From: a virus
Direction: 5' to 3' (one strand)
Length of the DNA stretch: 28,282 nucleotides
Virus record (IMG/VR): IMGVR_UViG_3300001533_000703
Coordinates: 1 to 28,282 of that record
The position numbers and the translations under genes are program-made. The notes beneath the pieces are model-generated. The model saw nothing but the letters and a program-made list of their open reading frames with translations, searched no databases and was not told where the DNA came from. Shown in pieces: positions 13,222-23,132 of this stretch. Each line of letters opens with the position of its first letter. The first letter of the stretch is position 1.

Positions 13222-13650
13222 ATGAGCACATATACAGCACAGAGTGATGCAATAACTGTCATGCAAACGCCATTGGCTAGTCTCTCTACTATTGATTCCA
13301 GTGATGTGATATATGTAAATAATATGTATGCTCCTACGCAGGGGGTAAAACATATACAATGTTTTATGTTATTTAGTGAGACTTTTCAAGCTAGTCTTGG
13401 AGTATCGGGACAATATAGATTAGATGGTGTTTTTCAGATAGATGTTGCAGTGCCTGTTGGTGGTGGTCGTTCTGAAATAAATTCTGTTCTTGCTGAGATT
13501 AGGGAATTGTATAAACCGGGGACTACATTGACGAACGACAATATATCAGTAAGATGTAAGAGTGTATGGGAGGCAACTCCTTATGATGGTGAAGGTTGGT
13601 ACACCGTGCCTATAAATGTGCGGTGGTATGCGTATACTGATAATGAATAG
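13222..13650 (+). CDS. Tail terminator protein (DUF4128-like)
   Basis: The 142-residue protein shows the DUF4128 pattern: GVFQIDVAVPVGGGRSEINS, then LAEIRELYKPGTTL, a strand NISVRCKSVWEATPYDGEGW and a final strand with a YTVPINVRWYAYT ending. These proteins cap the tail tube at the head-proximal end and stop polymerisation. The start ATG follows the previous stop directly, with GGGG upstream. Position between neck protein and tail tube genes fits exactly. Confidence 0.75.
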   Translation: MSTYTAQSDAITVMQTPLASLSTIDSSDVIYVNNMYAPTQGVKHIQCFMLFSETFQASLGVSGQYRLDGVFQIDVAVPVGGGRSEINSVLAEIRELYKPGTTLTNDNISVRCKSVWEATPYDGEGWYTVPINVRWYAYTDNE

Positions 13651-13672
13651 ATAATACCGTTGGAGGAACATA

Positions 13673-14602
13673 ATGGCTTTTAGCAGTGGTGCACAGAGAG
13701 ATTTATATTATGCAGAAGAAGATAGTTATGGGGTACCTGTAACCGGTGGTGCAGACCCCACTGTTACAGAGATAAGGAATACTGAAGATACTATTAGTCT
13801 TTCGCGTGACAATTTTGTCAGCAATGAGAGACGAGGGGACAGAGGTATTCATGACATGCGGTTAGGTAATAAACAACCTGCCGGTGATATAAACTTTGAG
13901 TTTAGTTATGCTTCTTTTGATGATTTTCTTGAGGGGGCATTATGTAGCGATTGGGACGCAGATGTGTTAAAGAAAGGTTCTGTAATACATAGTTACTGTG
14001 TAGAAAAAGTATTCAGTGATTTAGCTACTCCTGAATATCAGTTTTATACCGGTGGAGTAGTCAATGGATTTTCTTTAGACATTAGCCCGAATGGAATGGT
14101 TACGGGCAGTTTTGCTTTCCTGTTTCAGGATGCGGCTAATGGTACTAGTGCATACCATACCGGCGACCCTGTTGATGTGAATACGAACACTCCATTTGAT
14201 ACTTTTACAGGTTCTATTACAGAAAATGATGTAGCTATTGCTACGGTTTCTTCGTTCAACTTCAGTCTTGATAATGGATTTGAGAGAAATTTTGTTGTGA
14301 TGCAGAACAAGGCTCCGCAGGTAACGAGTGGAAAGTCAAATATTACTGGAACCATTACTTTGTACTTTGAAGATAGTGACGAATATAATAAATTTGTAAA
14401 TGAAACTGAATCTTCTCTTACTATTACATTACAGGATTTAGATGGCAATGAATATGAGATTGATCTTCCTAGGATTAAATATACTAGCGCAGAAACTCCG
14501 GTAAACAGCGATGGTGCTATTATTTGTACAATGAATTTTCAGGCGTTGGATGATGCTACCGCAGAGAGTAATATTGTTATTACTCGTACTGATGCAGCAT
14601 AA
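13673..14602 (+). CDS. Major tail tube protein, short paralogue
   Basis: This 309-residue protein has the start AFSSGAQRDLYYAEEDSYGV and the GDINFEFSYASFDDFLEGAL, NGFSLDISPNGMVTGSFAFL and PRIKYTSAETPVNSDGAI blocks of a phage tail tube family. It would polymerise as stacked rings to form the tail tube. It is closely related to the next gene but lacks that gene's extra domain of about 100 residues. The first 41 bases of the two genes are identical. A GGAGG site lies upstream. Which paralogue is the main tube subunit cannot be told from sequence. Confidence 0.8.
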   Translation: MAFSSGAQRDLYYAEEDSYGVPVTGGADPTVTEIRNTEDTISLSRDNFVSNERRGDRGIHDMRLGNKQPAGDINFEFSYASFDDFLEGALCSDWDADVLKKGSVIHSYCVEKVFSDLATPEYQFYTGGVVNGFSLDISPNGMVTGSFAFLFQDAANGTSAYHTGDPVDVNTNTPFDTFTGSITENDVAIATVSSFNFSLDNGFERNFVVMQNKAPQVTSGKSNITGTITLYFEDSDEYNKFVNETESSLTITLQDLDGNEYEIDLPRIKYTSAETPVNSDGAIICTMNFQALDDATAESNIVITRTDAA

Positions 14603-14614
14603 GGAGGGGCATAA

Positions 14615-15850
14615 ATGGCTTTTAGCAGTGGTGCACAGAGAGATTTATATTATGCTATAGAGGACAGCTTTGGTGTTCCTCCGGCAACGCTTGATATGAC
14701 GGAGATACGAAACACTGAAGACACAGTTGTTTTAGCACGAGATAACTTTGTTAGTAATGAACGGCGTGGTGATCGTGGTATTCACGATATGCGCCTTGGT
14801 AACAAACAGCCGGGCGGGGATATCAACTTTGAGTTTAGTTATGCTTCTTTCGATGATTTTATGGCCGCCGCATTGTGTGCTGATTACGACACTTCATTAG
14901 AAGATTTAGATGATGCTTGGGCGGCTCCTTATGCATTAACCGGTACCTCAGCTATAGATGGCATCACCGTTGATGCAACGGCGCAGACGATTACAAGAGC
15001 AACTGGCAGTTGGATAACAGATGGTCTAAGAGTCGGGGATGTTATTACTATAGCAGGCTTTACTGAGGAAGGTCCTCCGGATGAAACGGTGAATAATCAG
15101 ACTACGCAGATAACTGATTTAACGGCTACGGTAATCACAGTATCTTCTTCGACATTAGAGGATACCGCTTCTGCGAGAGATGATATTGAATTTACGACAA
15201 GTGCTACTGAGGTAAAGAAAGGAACCACGGTCACCAGCTTTGCTGTAGAGAAGGTTTTTAGTGATTTAGACACTCCTGAATATCAGTTATATACCGGTGG
15301 TATTATCAATGGTTTCTCATTAGATGTCAGTCCGAACGGTATGGTCACTGGTAGTTTTGCTTTCCTGTTTCAGGATACTGAAAATGGGGACAGCGCATAT
15401 CATGCTGATTTAACGGATGTGAACGACAACAGACCATTTGACAGTTTTACTGGATACATAAATGAAAATGATACGGCTACGTCTGTAGTGAGTTCTTTGA
15501 ATTTTAGTCTTGATAATGGATTTGAGCGTAATTTTGTCCTTATGGAGGACACCTGTCCTCAGATGACTAGCGGTAAATCTAATGTTACGGGTAGCCTGAC
15601 GGCATTCTTTTCTAACAGCACTTTATACAACAAATTTGTAAATGAAACAGAGTCTTCTATTGAGATTGCTTTTCAGGATGACGAGTTGAATGGGTATGTT
15701 ATTACGTTACCAAGAATTAAATATACTAGTGCTGAGACACCGGTTAACAGTGACGGCGCTATTATAAATACCATGAACTTTCAGGCTTTAGATGATTCTA
15801 CTGAATTATCTAATATCATAATTAGGAAACAGCCGAAGATTCCGGCTTAA
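14615..15850 (+). CDS. Tail tube protein, long paralogue with inserted domain
   Basis: The 411-residue protein matches the preceding tail tube protein along its length but has about 102 additional residues after the DYDTS/DWDAD position (roughly residues 95-200). The insert (ITVDATAQTITRATGSWITD, GLRVGDVITIAGF, ITDLTATVITV) is a beta domain often found in tail tube proteins of other phages. It may project from the tube. AAGGAGGGG lies upstream. The two genes are separated by 12 bases, so a tandem duplication followed by gain or loss of the domain is likely. Confidence 0.8.
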   Translation: MAFSSGAQRDLYYAIEDSFGVPPATLDMTEIRNTEDTVVLARDNFVSNERRGDRGIHDMRLGNKQPGGDINFEFSYASFDDFMAAALCADYDTSLEDLDDAWAAPYALTGTSAIDGITVDATAQTITRATGSWITDGLRVGDVITIAGFTEEGPPDETVNNQTTQITDLTATVITVSSSTLEDTASARDDIEFTTSATEVKKGTTVTSFAVEKVFSDLDTPEYQLYTGGIINGFSLDVSPNGMVTGSFAFLFQDTENGDSAYHADLTDVNDNRPFDSFTGYINENDTATSVVSSLNFSLDNGFERNFVLMEDTCPQMTSGKSNVTGSLTAFFSNSTLYNKFVNETESSIEIAFQDDELNGYVITLPRIKYTSAETPVNSDGAIINTMNFQALDDSTELSNIIIRKQPKIPA

Positions 15851-15872
15851 TGATTAATCAGGAGATTATAGT

Positions 15873-16265
15873 ATGGTAGATTTAGGAAAATTCTCAGTGA
15901 AAGAACTTTCGAATGAAGGTGTTGAGTTTTATTTAGTTGATGATTACGGGCTTGTAGTAGAACCCGGTGAAAAAGTACCCATTAAATTTACATTATACGG
16001 GGCTGATTCAGCAAAGGCTACGAAAGCCAAACGTGAGTACAGCGCAATACTGGATGCTAAAAATGTCAAACCGCATAAAGTGGAAGAAGCCGGTACCAAA
16101 TTTGTTGTTGCTTGTGTAAAATCATGGGAAGACTTTGCTCTGCATGATGATGTAGTAAAGAATGGGGACACTGAAGCGTTAATGGATTTCTTTAGTGAGT
16201 GCCCGATGTTTAAGGACCAGATTATTGAATTTGTTTTTGAACGTGACCATTTTTTAGCGAAATAA
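15873..16265 (+). CDS. Tail assembly chaperone, short form (gpG-like)
   Basis: The 130-residue product (LGKFSVKELSNEGVEFYLVD, FTLYGADSAKATKAKREYSA) lies between the tail tube and the tape measure gene and has the length and fold pattern of a gpG-type chaperone. It coats the tape measure protein and recruits tube subunits. AGGAG precedes the ATG. Close to its 3' end a T TTT TTA heptamer lets a fraction of ribosomes move to the -1 frame and make the fusion ending at 16591. Confidence 0.8.
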   Translation: MVDLGKFSVKELSNEGVEFYLVDDYGLVVEPGEKVPIKFTLYGADSAKATKAKREYSAILDAKNVKPHKVEEAGTKFVVACVKSWEDFALHDDVVKNGDTEALMDFFSECPMFKDQIIEFVFERDHFLAK

Positions 16266-16591
16266 GACAGCAGTTACGTGATGCTGTTGAAGCTAAAATA
16301 GACCTCACGTACCCCCAAAAAGATGGTTCTAAACTATATGATCACTTAAAACATATTGAACAGAAAACAGGACACAGGGATGCTTTACTTGATAAGGCAT
16401 CCCCTCCTGTGTATTATGAGGATTTATGGAACTATTATTGGCTGTTACGCCGTGGTGATGCTATCCTCTGTAGTGAGATATTAGCTTACACACAGTTAAC
16501 GGGTATTAGCTTAGATAAGCATGATGTAGATATGCTATTAACTATTGATAGTTATGTGAATGCTCGTCTTGAGCATCATCGACATCCGTAG
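15873..16591 (+). CDS. Tail assembly chaperone, -1 frameshift fusion (gpGT-like)
   Basis: Slipping at 16250-16256 continues the frame as SEIRQQLRDAVEAKIDLTYP and on to TAG 16589-16591, giving a 239-residue protein. The extra domain of about 110 residues (YYEDLWNYYWLLRRGDAILC, LTGISLDKHDVDMLL) is the T domain, which binds the tube subunit in lambda-type tails. It has no start codon with a ribosome site of its own. The first ATG in this frame is at 16409, well inside. This arrangement is the standard G/GT system; the ratio of the two products is important for tail assembly. Confidence 0.85.
16250..16287 (+). promoter_or_regulatory. Programmed -1 ribosomal frameshift site with hairpin
   Basis: T TTT TTA (16250-16256) is in the correct phase (codons TTT TTA, shifting to TTT TTT) and is the same heptamer as used in HIV-1 gag-pol. 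Ten bases downstream a 6-bp hairpin ACAGCA (16267-16272) / TGCTGT (16282-16287) can form, a plausible stimulator. The zero-frame stop TAA is at 16263-16265. Confidence 0.85.
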
Positions 16592-16602
16592 AGGGGATAA
16601 CT

Positions 16603-19600
16603 ATGGCTGAAGAGCGCAGTGTACTAGTTCTAGAAGTTAGAATAGACGGTGAAAAAAACCTAAAAAGATAAGAGAATCGAGTGATGCTTTAACAAAATAT
16701 GCTAAAAGTTTTAGTAATTTAGAAAAAAATCTTAAAAATATTGTAAAGAGTGCTAATGATTATGCAAACAGCACAGATAGACTACAAGCACTTGATAAAG
16801 CGCATGATGCTATTATAAAGAATAAAGATAATTTACAGAAAAAAGCATTTCAAACGTATAAAGAATTAACTATACAGATCAATAACACAAAAGACGCCAC
16901 AGAGAAAGCTATCCTTATCGAAAAGAGACAAGCAGTCCAATTAGAATACACCGCCTCAAAGCTACGGCATGAGGCGGCGGCTTCTAAAGTTATGGCTGAC
17001 AAGAAAAAAGCACTTTCTCAATCTGTTAAAAATTCCACAGAGTATTTAGAACGGTATGTTAAGGCTCTTAGGAGTACTTCTGATTCTATGCAGCAGTACA
17101 CTCCGGGAGTTCAACGTCTCATTGGTGCCACTAAAGCTGAATTAAAGGTAAAAGAAGCTTCGATGAAAATGGAGGCTCGGATACAGAAAGATTTAGCGCA
17201 GACACAGAGACAGATAGATTCTACTACTGATGCTGTTGTCAGGGCGTCTCTTGAAAAGAAAAAGCAGATATTAATAGAAGCGCAGAGTAAAAATGTAGTA
17301 GAGCAGAATATTGCTATAAATAAACTGTATGTTGAGCAGGAGCGCAGTAAGGAACGAATACGAGCGCAAGCTAATGAACGGTTAAAGATATATAAGATAA
17401 CTCTTACTGATGTGCAGAAAGCGGTTCGTGGTCAGATTGATGACACGGATAAATTAGCTAGTGCGTATAGGGGCAAAGGTACTGCTATTCGTGAAGCAGG
17501 TGATGTGCTTGAGCACTATGATGCGAAAATAAGCAAAACAAACAAGAAGCTTGCCCTTGCTACCGATCAAATAACAAAAGAAGCGCTTCAGTTAAAATTA
17601 ACCTCGTTAGAACGTGCTCGTTATAATGTAATATTAGAACGCAATAGTGCTGTTTCTCGTATGCAGATGGAGGCTACTCGTGCGTTAACTAAAATTGAAC
17701 GAGAGTCCACACAGGCTATTCAATTACATAAAGATAAAGTTTCTCAATTAAAGAAAGAAATACAGAATGAGACAAATATTGTTAAAAAGGCTTCTGTTGC
17801 CACAAAAAACTATAAAGAGGTAAAACGGCAAGCTACATATATAGAAAAAGATTATATAGATAAAATAAAAGGTGTTGATGCACAATTAAAACAGACTACT
17901 GATGCGTATGCAAGAGAAGCGCTGATGAAAAAGCGCAATGCGCTAGAGACAGCAAAACTTAAAGCGCAGGATGTAGCACACAATAGTGTGCTTGAAGTGA
18001 AACGAATGATGCTGGATTCCGTGAGCAGTGCGCTTACTCGTGCCTCTCAATCTTTGCAGAGATTCGGGTTTCAAGCTAATATAGAAGCACAGACTATAAG
18101 ATTTGGTATATTAGTACGTAATATGGAAAAAGGTAGAGACCTGTTCCAACAGATCGTTGCATTTAGTGCAAAGACTCCGTTCTTGTTACCTGATTTAGAT
18201 GAAGCAGCTCAGATATTATTAGCGTTTGGTTCTCCTTTAGAGTCTGTTATGGATGAGTTACGCATGTTAGGTGACGTTGCTCAGGGTGATGCTGAAAAAC
18301 TTGAAAGAGTAGCCACCTCATTTGGTAAGGTACGTGCTCGTGGTACGGCACATATGCGTGAGTTGAACAGGTTTATCATGTCCGGTATTCCTATTATAGA
18401 GGAGTTGAATAATCAGTTTGGTACTACAGGCGATGAAATCTTTCGTATGATACAGAAAAATGAGATCACTTTTGAGAATATCAATAGAGCTATGGAAAAT
18501 ATGACTAGTTCTAGTGGTCGTTTCTATAAAATGACTGATACTATAGCAAAGACCCTTGAAGGTCGTTTTAGTACTGCTGTGGATAACTTGAACTTGAATC
18601 TTGCAAAACTTGTAGAAGATTTTACTCCTATGGTCAAGGGTATTCTAGAACAGTTTATTGATTGGTCTCAGGGATTTCGTACATTAGATGCTCAAACACG
18701 TCAGTTGACCGTAAAGATGATGGCACTCGCGGCGGCTATTGGTCCTGCTTCTATTGCCATGGCTGGATTTATTAAAGTGTTGGCTAATGCAATTGCTGGT
18801 AATGTATTTGGTGCGGTTATCCTTGGTATTACTACAATAGCCGGGCTTGTGTCTTGGCGCATCATAAAAAATAAAATAGATGATGTTTCTGAGGCAGCGG
18901 CAACACTGCAACAAAACATGGAATTGTTGAGGGAGTCTACTTCTTTTAAAGAGGGGATGGTTCCCGGTATGACAAAAGAATTATATGATTTAGCTAAACT
19001 CACTGATGACTATACACTTGCAATACAGCACAATAATGAAGCGCTGGAAATTAGAAGACGGTTAGCCGCTTCTGATGATCCTTTGACGAAACAAGAAAAA
19101 GAGCTTTATGAAAGAATGATTATGCTTTCTCAGAGTAGACGGTTTATGCCACGTACTCAACTTGGAACAATGGAGTTGGGGTTTTTAGACGCTTTCACAA
19201 CGGGTACAGAAAAAGAAATTAAAGATATTCTTGATATGATGTCTTCTGCTTTTCCTGAAGTTAAAACAATGATAGATGATAAGATAATGGAGGTATTTGG
19301 GCGTCCTTTCTCTTTTGACAAATTGAGTAAAGCGCAACTTGCCAGTTTAGATATTGGTGGTTTATTTAAAGAAATAGTTGATGAAGTAGATATTGAATCT
19401 TCTAATTTTGTTGATGCTATGGCTAAGATTTTGGAAGAAAAAGCAAAAGCATTTGAAACGGGTGTCGTTTTCGAAGAAGAGAAGGGGTTAGGTTTCTCAG
19501 CATTATTTCGTGCATGGGGGGAAGAGGTTACAAAAGGCATAAGCAATATTGGAGCGGATGTTGAAGAGGGTATTATTGATTTCGGTGTTGCTATTAGTAG

Positions 19601-21923
19601 AGCTTCTTCAGTTAGAGAAACTATCAAGCGCATGGAACAAGATGTTATACAGCAAATAAGAGAAGGTGGGATTACTCCTAAAGATTGGGCTGACTTTTTT
19701 GATGCTGATACTCCGGAACAGTTAATAGAGCAATTAAAAGCCGATAGTGCTACTGCATTAGAAGAATATGCTTCTTTCTTGAAAGGTGCTGTTGATTATC
19801 ATATTTTTGAGATAAAAGAAGCAGGTGCTTTAGATAACGCTATTGCTTCTTTCTTGGGGCTTGATAATGAAGAGAACATAAAAAGTCAACTTCAGGCGCA
19901 GTTATCCGACTATACTGAATTACTAAAAAGTTTTGGGTATAGTGCAGAACAGATACATATGTTTGAGTCAGGAGAGCTTATGGCTCCTGATTATGTGCAG
20001 GCAATACTAGATGCGGTGGGTATTGCTAAACTTGAGTTAGAAAAAATATTAGAGCGGGAAGAGAAGCTTAGTTTATTTAGCGCTTTCTTTGAAAGTGACC
20101 CCAATGCTTTTCAGAGAGCTGTTATTCAATCTCAGATACAGTCGCAATTAAGAATTATTAGTGATGCTTTAGCAGAGGTTCCTCATTTACCGTCAGTTAT
20201 GGGTGTTCTCAGTACTGCGATGACAGAGGAAGATTTCTCTAATATAGATAATTCCACTGCAAGAAACAGAATATTGGATGAATTAATAAAGGAAGGATAT
20301 GATATAGTTGAAATTGAAAAAATTCAAAACGCTTTATTAGAGTTAACTCATAAAGGTGGAATGAATGTTATTGCTTTTGTGCAAAATATTTCTACATTAT
20401 ATGAAGCATTAAGGTCACTTAATGATGCGGTAGATACGTCAAAAATTGAATCTGTTTTTACTACATTTTTCAGTGGTACGAAAGACGAGGGCATAGAAGC
20501 ACTTAAGGCTATGCTTGATCAATTAAATTTTCAAGACACTGTAGATGAAGCTATAACACAAGTGGGGGATATTGATCAAAGAGAACTTATTAATGCTTTA
20601 ATTTATGGGGACGACATAGCAGGGCTTGAAGATGAGACAAGAGAAAAGTTAGAAGCTTTTTTTGCCGATGTTTTTAAAGATGTAGCAGAGATTGACATAG
20701 GTGCGCATGAGAGTATTTTAGAACGTCTTGTGGGTTCTCCTGAGAATTTACGGGCTGATTTAGAACAGATGCTTAAAGAATTAGAGTTTGCGGAGGCACT
20801 ACAGAAGGCTGTTGAGATTGAGGAGGATTTTTCTAGTATTGAGTTATTAGAAAAGCTCATAGAAGACCCTGAAAAAATGCGAAATTCCACTGCTTATAAA
20901 GATTTAGTAGCATTATTTACTGAAGCTTTTCCTGAAGATATAGAAAAAGCCGCTGTTCCTGATGCTATGTTAGAAGCATTTTTAGGAACAAAAGAAGATT
21001 GGAGAGCGTATAAGGAAAAGTTAAGATTAGATGAACTTAGGAAATCATTCAATGAGGATATAGCAAAAATAGCTGATGATATGGACATGCCGATAGATGC
21101 GGTTTTTGATAAATTTGAATCTATTTCTGAGCTACGTAGTTTTGATGTTTCTGATACCTATTTGAGCAACATGTTAGGAATAACGCCCAAAGAGCTTGAT
21201 GCTTTATTAGAAGTATATAATAAGCTCAAAAAGAAAATAGAGATTACTAAAGATGATGTTTGGGAAGGTGTTATTGATTCTCTTGGTGACGCTCTGAGAA
21301 ATAATTTATTACCCGCTATTGAGGAGATAGGGGCGGCTCTATTATCTTGGGATAGTTCTGCCGCGATAAACAGCCTGTTAGGTTTAGGAAAAGCCATCTT
21401 TGATGTAATGCCACAAATGCTTTTTCAATTGGGGTGGAGCGCACTTACTAATGAGCCCACCTCAGATGATATACTTGGGTGGTCTTTATTGGGGGCTTCT
21501 GGTTTACTCGCGTTAAGCACAGGTATAGCAAGTGGTGGTGCTCCGCAAATAACTGAATCAGAAGGTTCTTTGTCTTACTCTGCTAATGGTGATATATTTA
21601 AGAATGGGTATATTGCATCCGCTCCTACATTGCGTAGTACTTCATATGGTGCTAGTATGATAGGGGAAGCTGGTGATGAGGCCGTATTACCGCTTATGAG
21701 GACTAGTGGGGGTCAATTGGGAGTTCAGGCGGGCACAGCACCCATTATTATAAATGTAAATAATACGAGTAAAGCTACTGTTGAAGCTACTGAGACTACT
21801 GATGCTGATGGTGCTCGTGTTGTTGAGTTTACGGTGTACGATCTTGTTAAGAAAGGTTTTGCTAATGGTGAATTTGATAATTCATTGTCGTTATATGGAG
21901 TTAATAGAAGGGGGAGGCGTTAA
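16603..21923 (+). CDS. Tape measure protein, frame-broken near its 5' end
   Basis: The ATG at 16603 has GAGGGG upstream and encodes MAEERSVLVLEVRIDGEKN, then meets TAA at 16669-16671. The -1 frame continues without a start codon through 16653-16991 and onward to 21923. Joined by a -1 shift the product has 1773 residues. The N-terminal third is coiled coil. The tape_meas_nterm core (about 18040-18700) includes FQQIVAFSAKTPFLLPDLDE and TSFGKVRARGTAHMRELNRF. A hydrophobic segment follows (about 18715-18860). The C-terminus has the typical GEAGDEAVLPLMR motif. The protein sets tail length and enters the host envelope. A start at ATG 16992 would lose over 110 well-formed codons, so it is unlikely to be the real start. 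Confidence 0.85.
16653..16659 (+). promoter_or_regulatory. Candidate -1 slippery heptamer A AAA AAC in the tape measure gene
   Basis: The heptamer lies in the correct phase (zero-frame AAA AAC), and a -1 slip gives EKN followed by PKKIRESSDAL. The zero frame ends 10 bases later. I see no strong downstream hairpin. A missing A in the following A5 run (16662-16666) would be an equally simple explanation, giving EKNLKKIRESS. Confidence 0.45.
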
Positions 21924-22273
21924 TGGATTGGCCCGCAACACTACCGCAGTATGTGGATGCCTCAGGGTATTCAGAGAAACGAGGAAATGCTAAATTACAA
22001 ACTCAGATGGACTCAGGTCCTGAGCAGATGCGAAATTTGTACACTGCTGTTCCTGTGTATTTTAGTGTAACGACAACATTAACCTCAGCACAGGTATCAA
22101 CATTGGATGAATTTTATTACATTACTACAAAGAACGGTACATTAGAGTTTGATTGGATTCATCCTAGAACATATAGTGAAGCTACTATGCGGTTTTTTGG
22201 TGAGCCTCCTACTATTGCGTATAAAGCGTATGATGCGTTTACTGTCAGTTTTTCCGTGGAGATACTTCCATGA
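21923..22273 (+). CDS. Minor tail protein (distal tail region)
   Basis: The 116-residue protein has the sequence pattern of small minor tail proteins encoded after the tape measure: LPQYVDASGYSEKRGNAKLQ, MDSGPEQMRNLYTAVPVYF, TLEFDWIHPRTYSEATMRFF and a last strand FTVSFSVEILP. They occupy the gpM-like site at the tail end. The start overlaps the tape measure stop by one base (TAATG) and the stop overlaps the next gene as ATGA. I have no domain number for it; the call rests on pattern and position. Confidence 0.65.
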   Translation: MDWPATLPQYVDASGYSEKRGNAKLQTQMDSGPEQMRNLYTAVPVYFSVTTTLTSAQVSTLDEFYYITTKNGTLEFDWIHPRTYSEATMRFFGEPPTIAYKAYDAFTVSFSVEILP

Positions 22274-22746
22274 GAACATTAAGCACATCTTTTAGACAGG
22301 AAAACAACGCACAGCAGACAGGTGATATATATCTTACGTTATTGGATATTGATTACGATAGTAATACAGGTGACCCATTACGTTTTGTAAACAATTTTGC
22401 TTCCATAACATATGATGGAAACACGTATGAGGAACTAGTGTTTAATTTTATTATGCCTCAAGATGGTGAGAATAATCGTTCAGCATCAATAGAACTTGAT
22501 AACACAGATACGAGAGTATCAGAGTTTTTATTGAGTGCAGCGGTAGAGCAGATAACGGTAACAGAGAGGCTTATTGATGCTTCTGACACTGGTTCCCCCG
22601 TGTTAGAGATTATGAGAGAGTATAATCTTCGTAATGTGACGATTACTCGCTCTGTTGTTACTGGTGAGCTTTTATATATGCACCACTTACAAGACGCCTT
22701 TCCAAAATTGCGCAAAACACCTTCATTATTTCCCGGAGTTTTTTAG
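22270..22746 (+). CDS. DUF1833-like minor tail protein
   Basis: The 158-residue protein shows the DUF1833 pattern: a first strand with YLTLLDIDYDS, then RFVNNFASITYDGNTYEELV, FNFIMPQDGENNRSASIELD and a final PKLRKTPSLFPGVF with the F-P-x-x-F ending. In lambda-like tail operons this family precedes the NlpC/P60 protein and the J hub, and it is probably a tail tip subunit equivalent to gpL. It overlaps both neighbours (ATGA at the start, TAGTG at the end), so the three are translated together. Confidence 0.75.
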   Translation: MRTLSTSFRQENNAQQTGDIYLTLLDIDYDSNTGDPLRFVNNFASITYDGNTYEELVFNFIMPQDGENNRSASIELDNTDTRVSEFLLSAAVEQITVTERLIDASDTGSPVLEIMREYNLRNVTITRSVVTGELLYMHHLQDAFPKLRKTPSLFPGVF

Positions 22747-23132
22747 TGGACAAATATATTGGGATACCGTATAAACTCGGAGGCAGAGATTATGCGGGGG
22801 CAGACTGTTATGGTCTTGTCTACCTTATCCTTATGGAGTATGGGTATACCTTGCCACGGTATCAAATGTCTTATACAATACAAGAAAGGACGACACTCAT
22901 TTCAGAGAACAGCCCCGTGGTTTTGGGCAAGCAGGTGAGTGTTCCTGAAGATTTTTGTGTGGTGCTTTTTTATAAAGGAGAGTATCCTACACATATGGGG
23001 GTATATTTGTCTGGTGGTGTGTTTCACACAGTTGAAGCTACGAATAGTGTGTATGAGAAACTAGGCACTGGTTCATTAAAACGATATACAAAAGTGGAGT
23101 TTTGGCGTGTTGCAGATAACTATACAACCTAA
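22746..23132 (+). CDS. NlpC/P60-like tail peptidase (gpK-like)
   Basis: The 128-residue protein carries the NlpC/P60 active-site pattern: the catalytic Cys21 in GADCYGLV, His83 in PTHMGVYLSGG and His94 in VFHTVE as the third polar residue. It likely cleaves peptidoglycan stem peptides during DNA entry. It starts with GTG at 22746, one base overlapping the previous stop, with GGAG about 7 bases upstream. It lacks the Mov34/JAB domain found in lambda gpK. The end overlaps the tail hub gene by 26 bases. Confidence 0.85.
   Translation: MDKYIGIPYKLGGRDYAGADCYGLVYLILMEYGYTLPRYQMSYTIQERTTLISENSPVVLGKQVSVPEDFCVVLFYKGEYPTHMGVYLSGGVFHTVEATNSVYEKLGTGSLKRYTKVEFWRVADNYTT

Noticed and set aside
16992-16994. 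ATG 16992 as the true tape measure start
   Set aside because: The frame is open with sensible coiled-coil codons for over 110 codons upstream, and there is no Shine-Dalgarno before this ATG.
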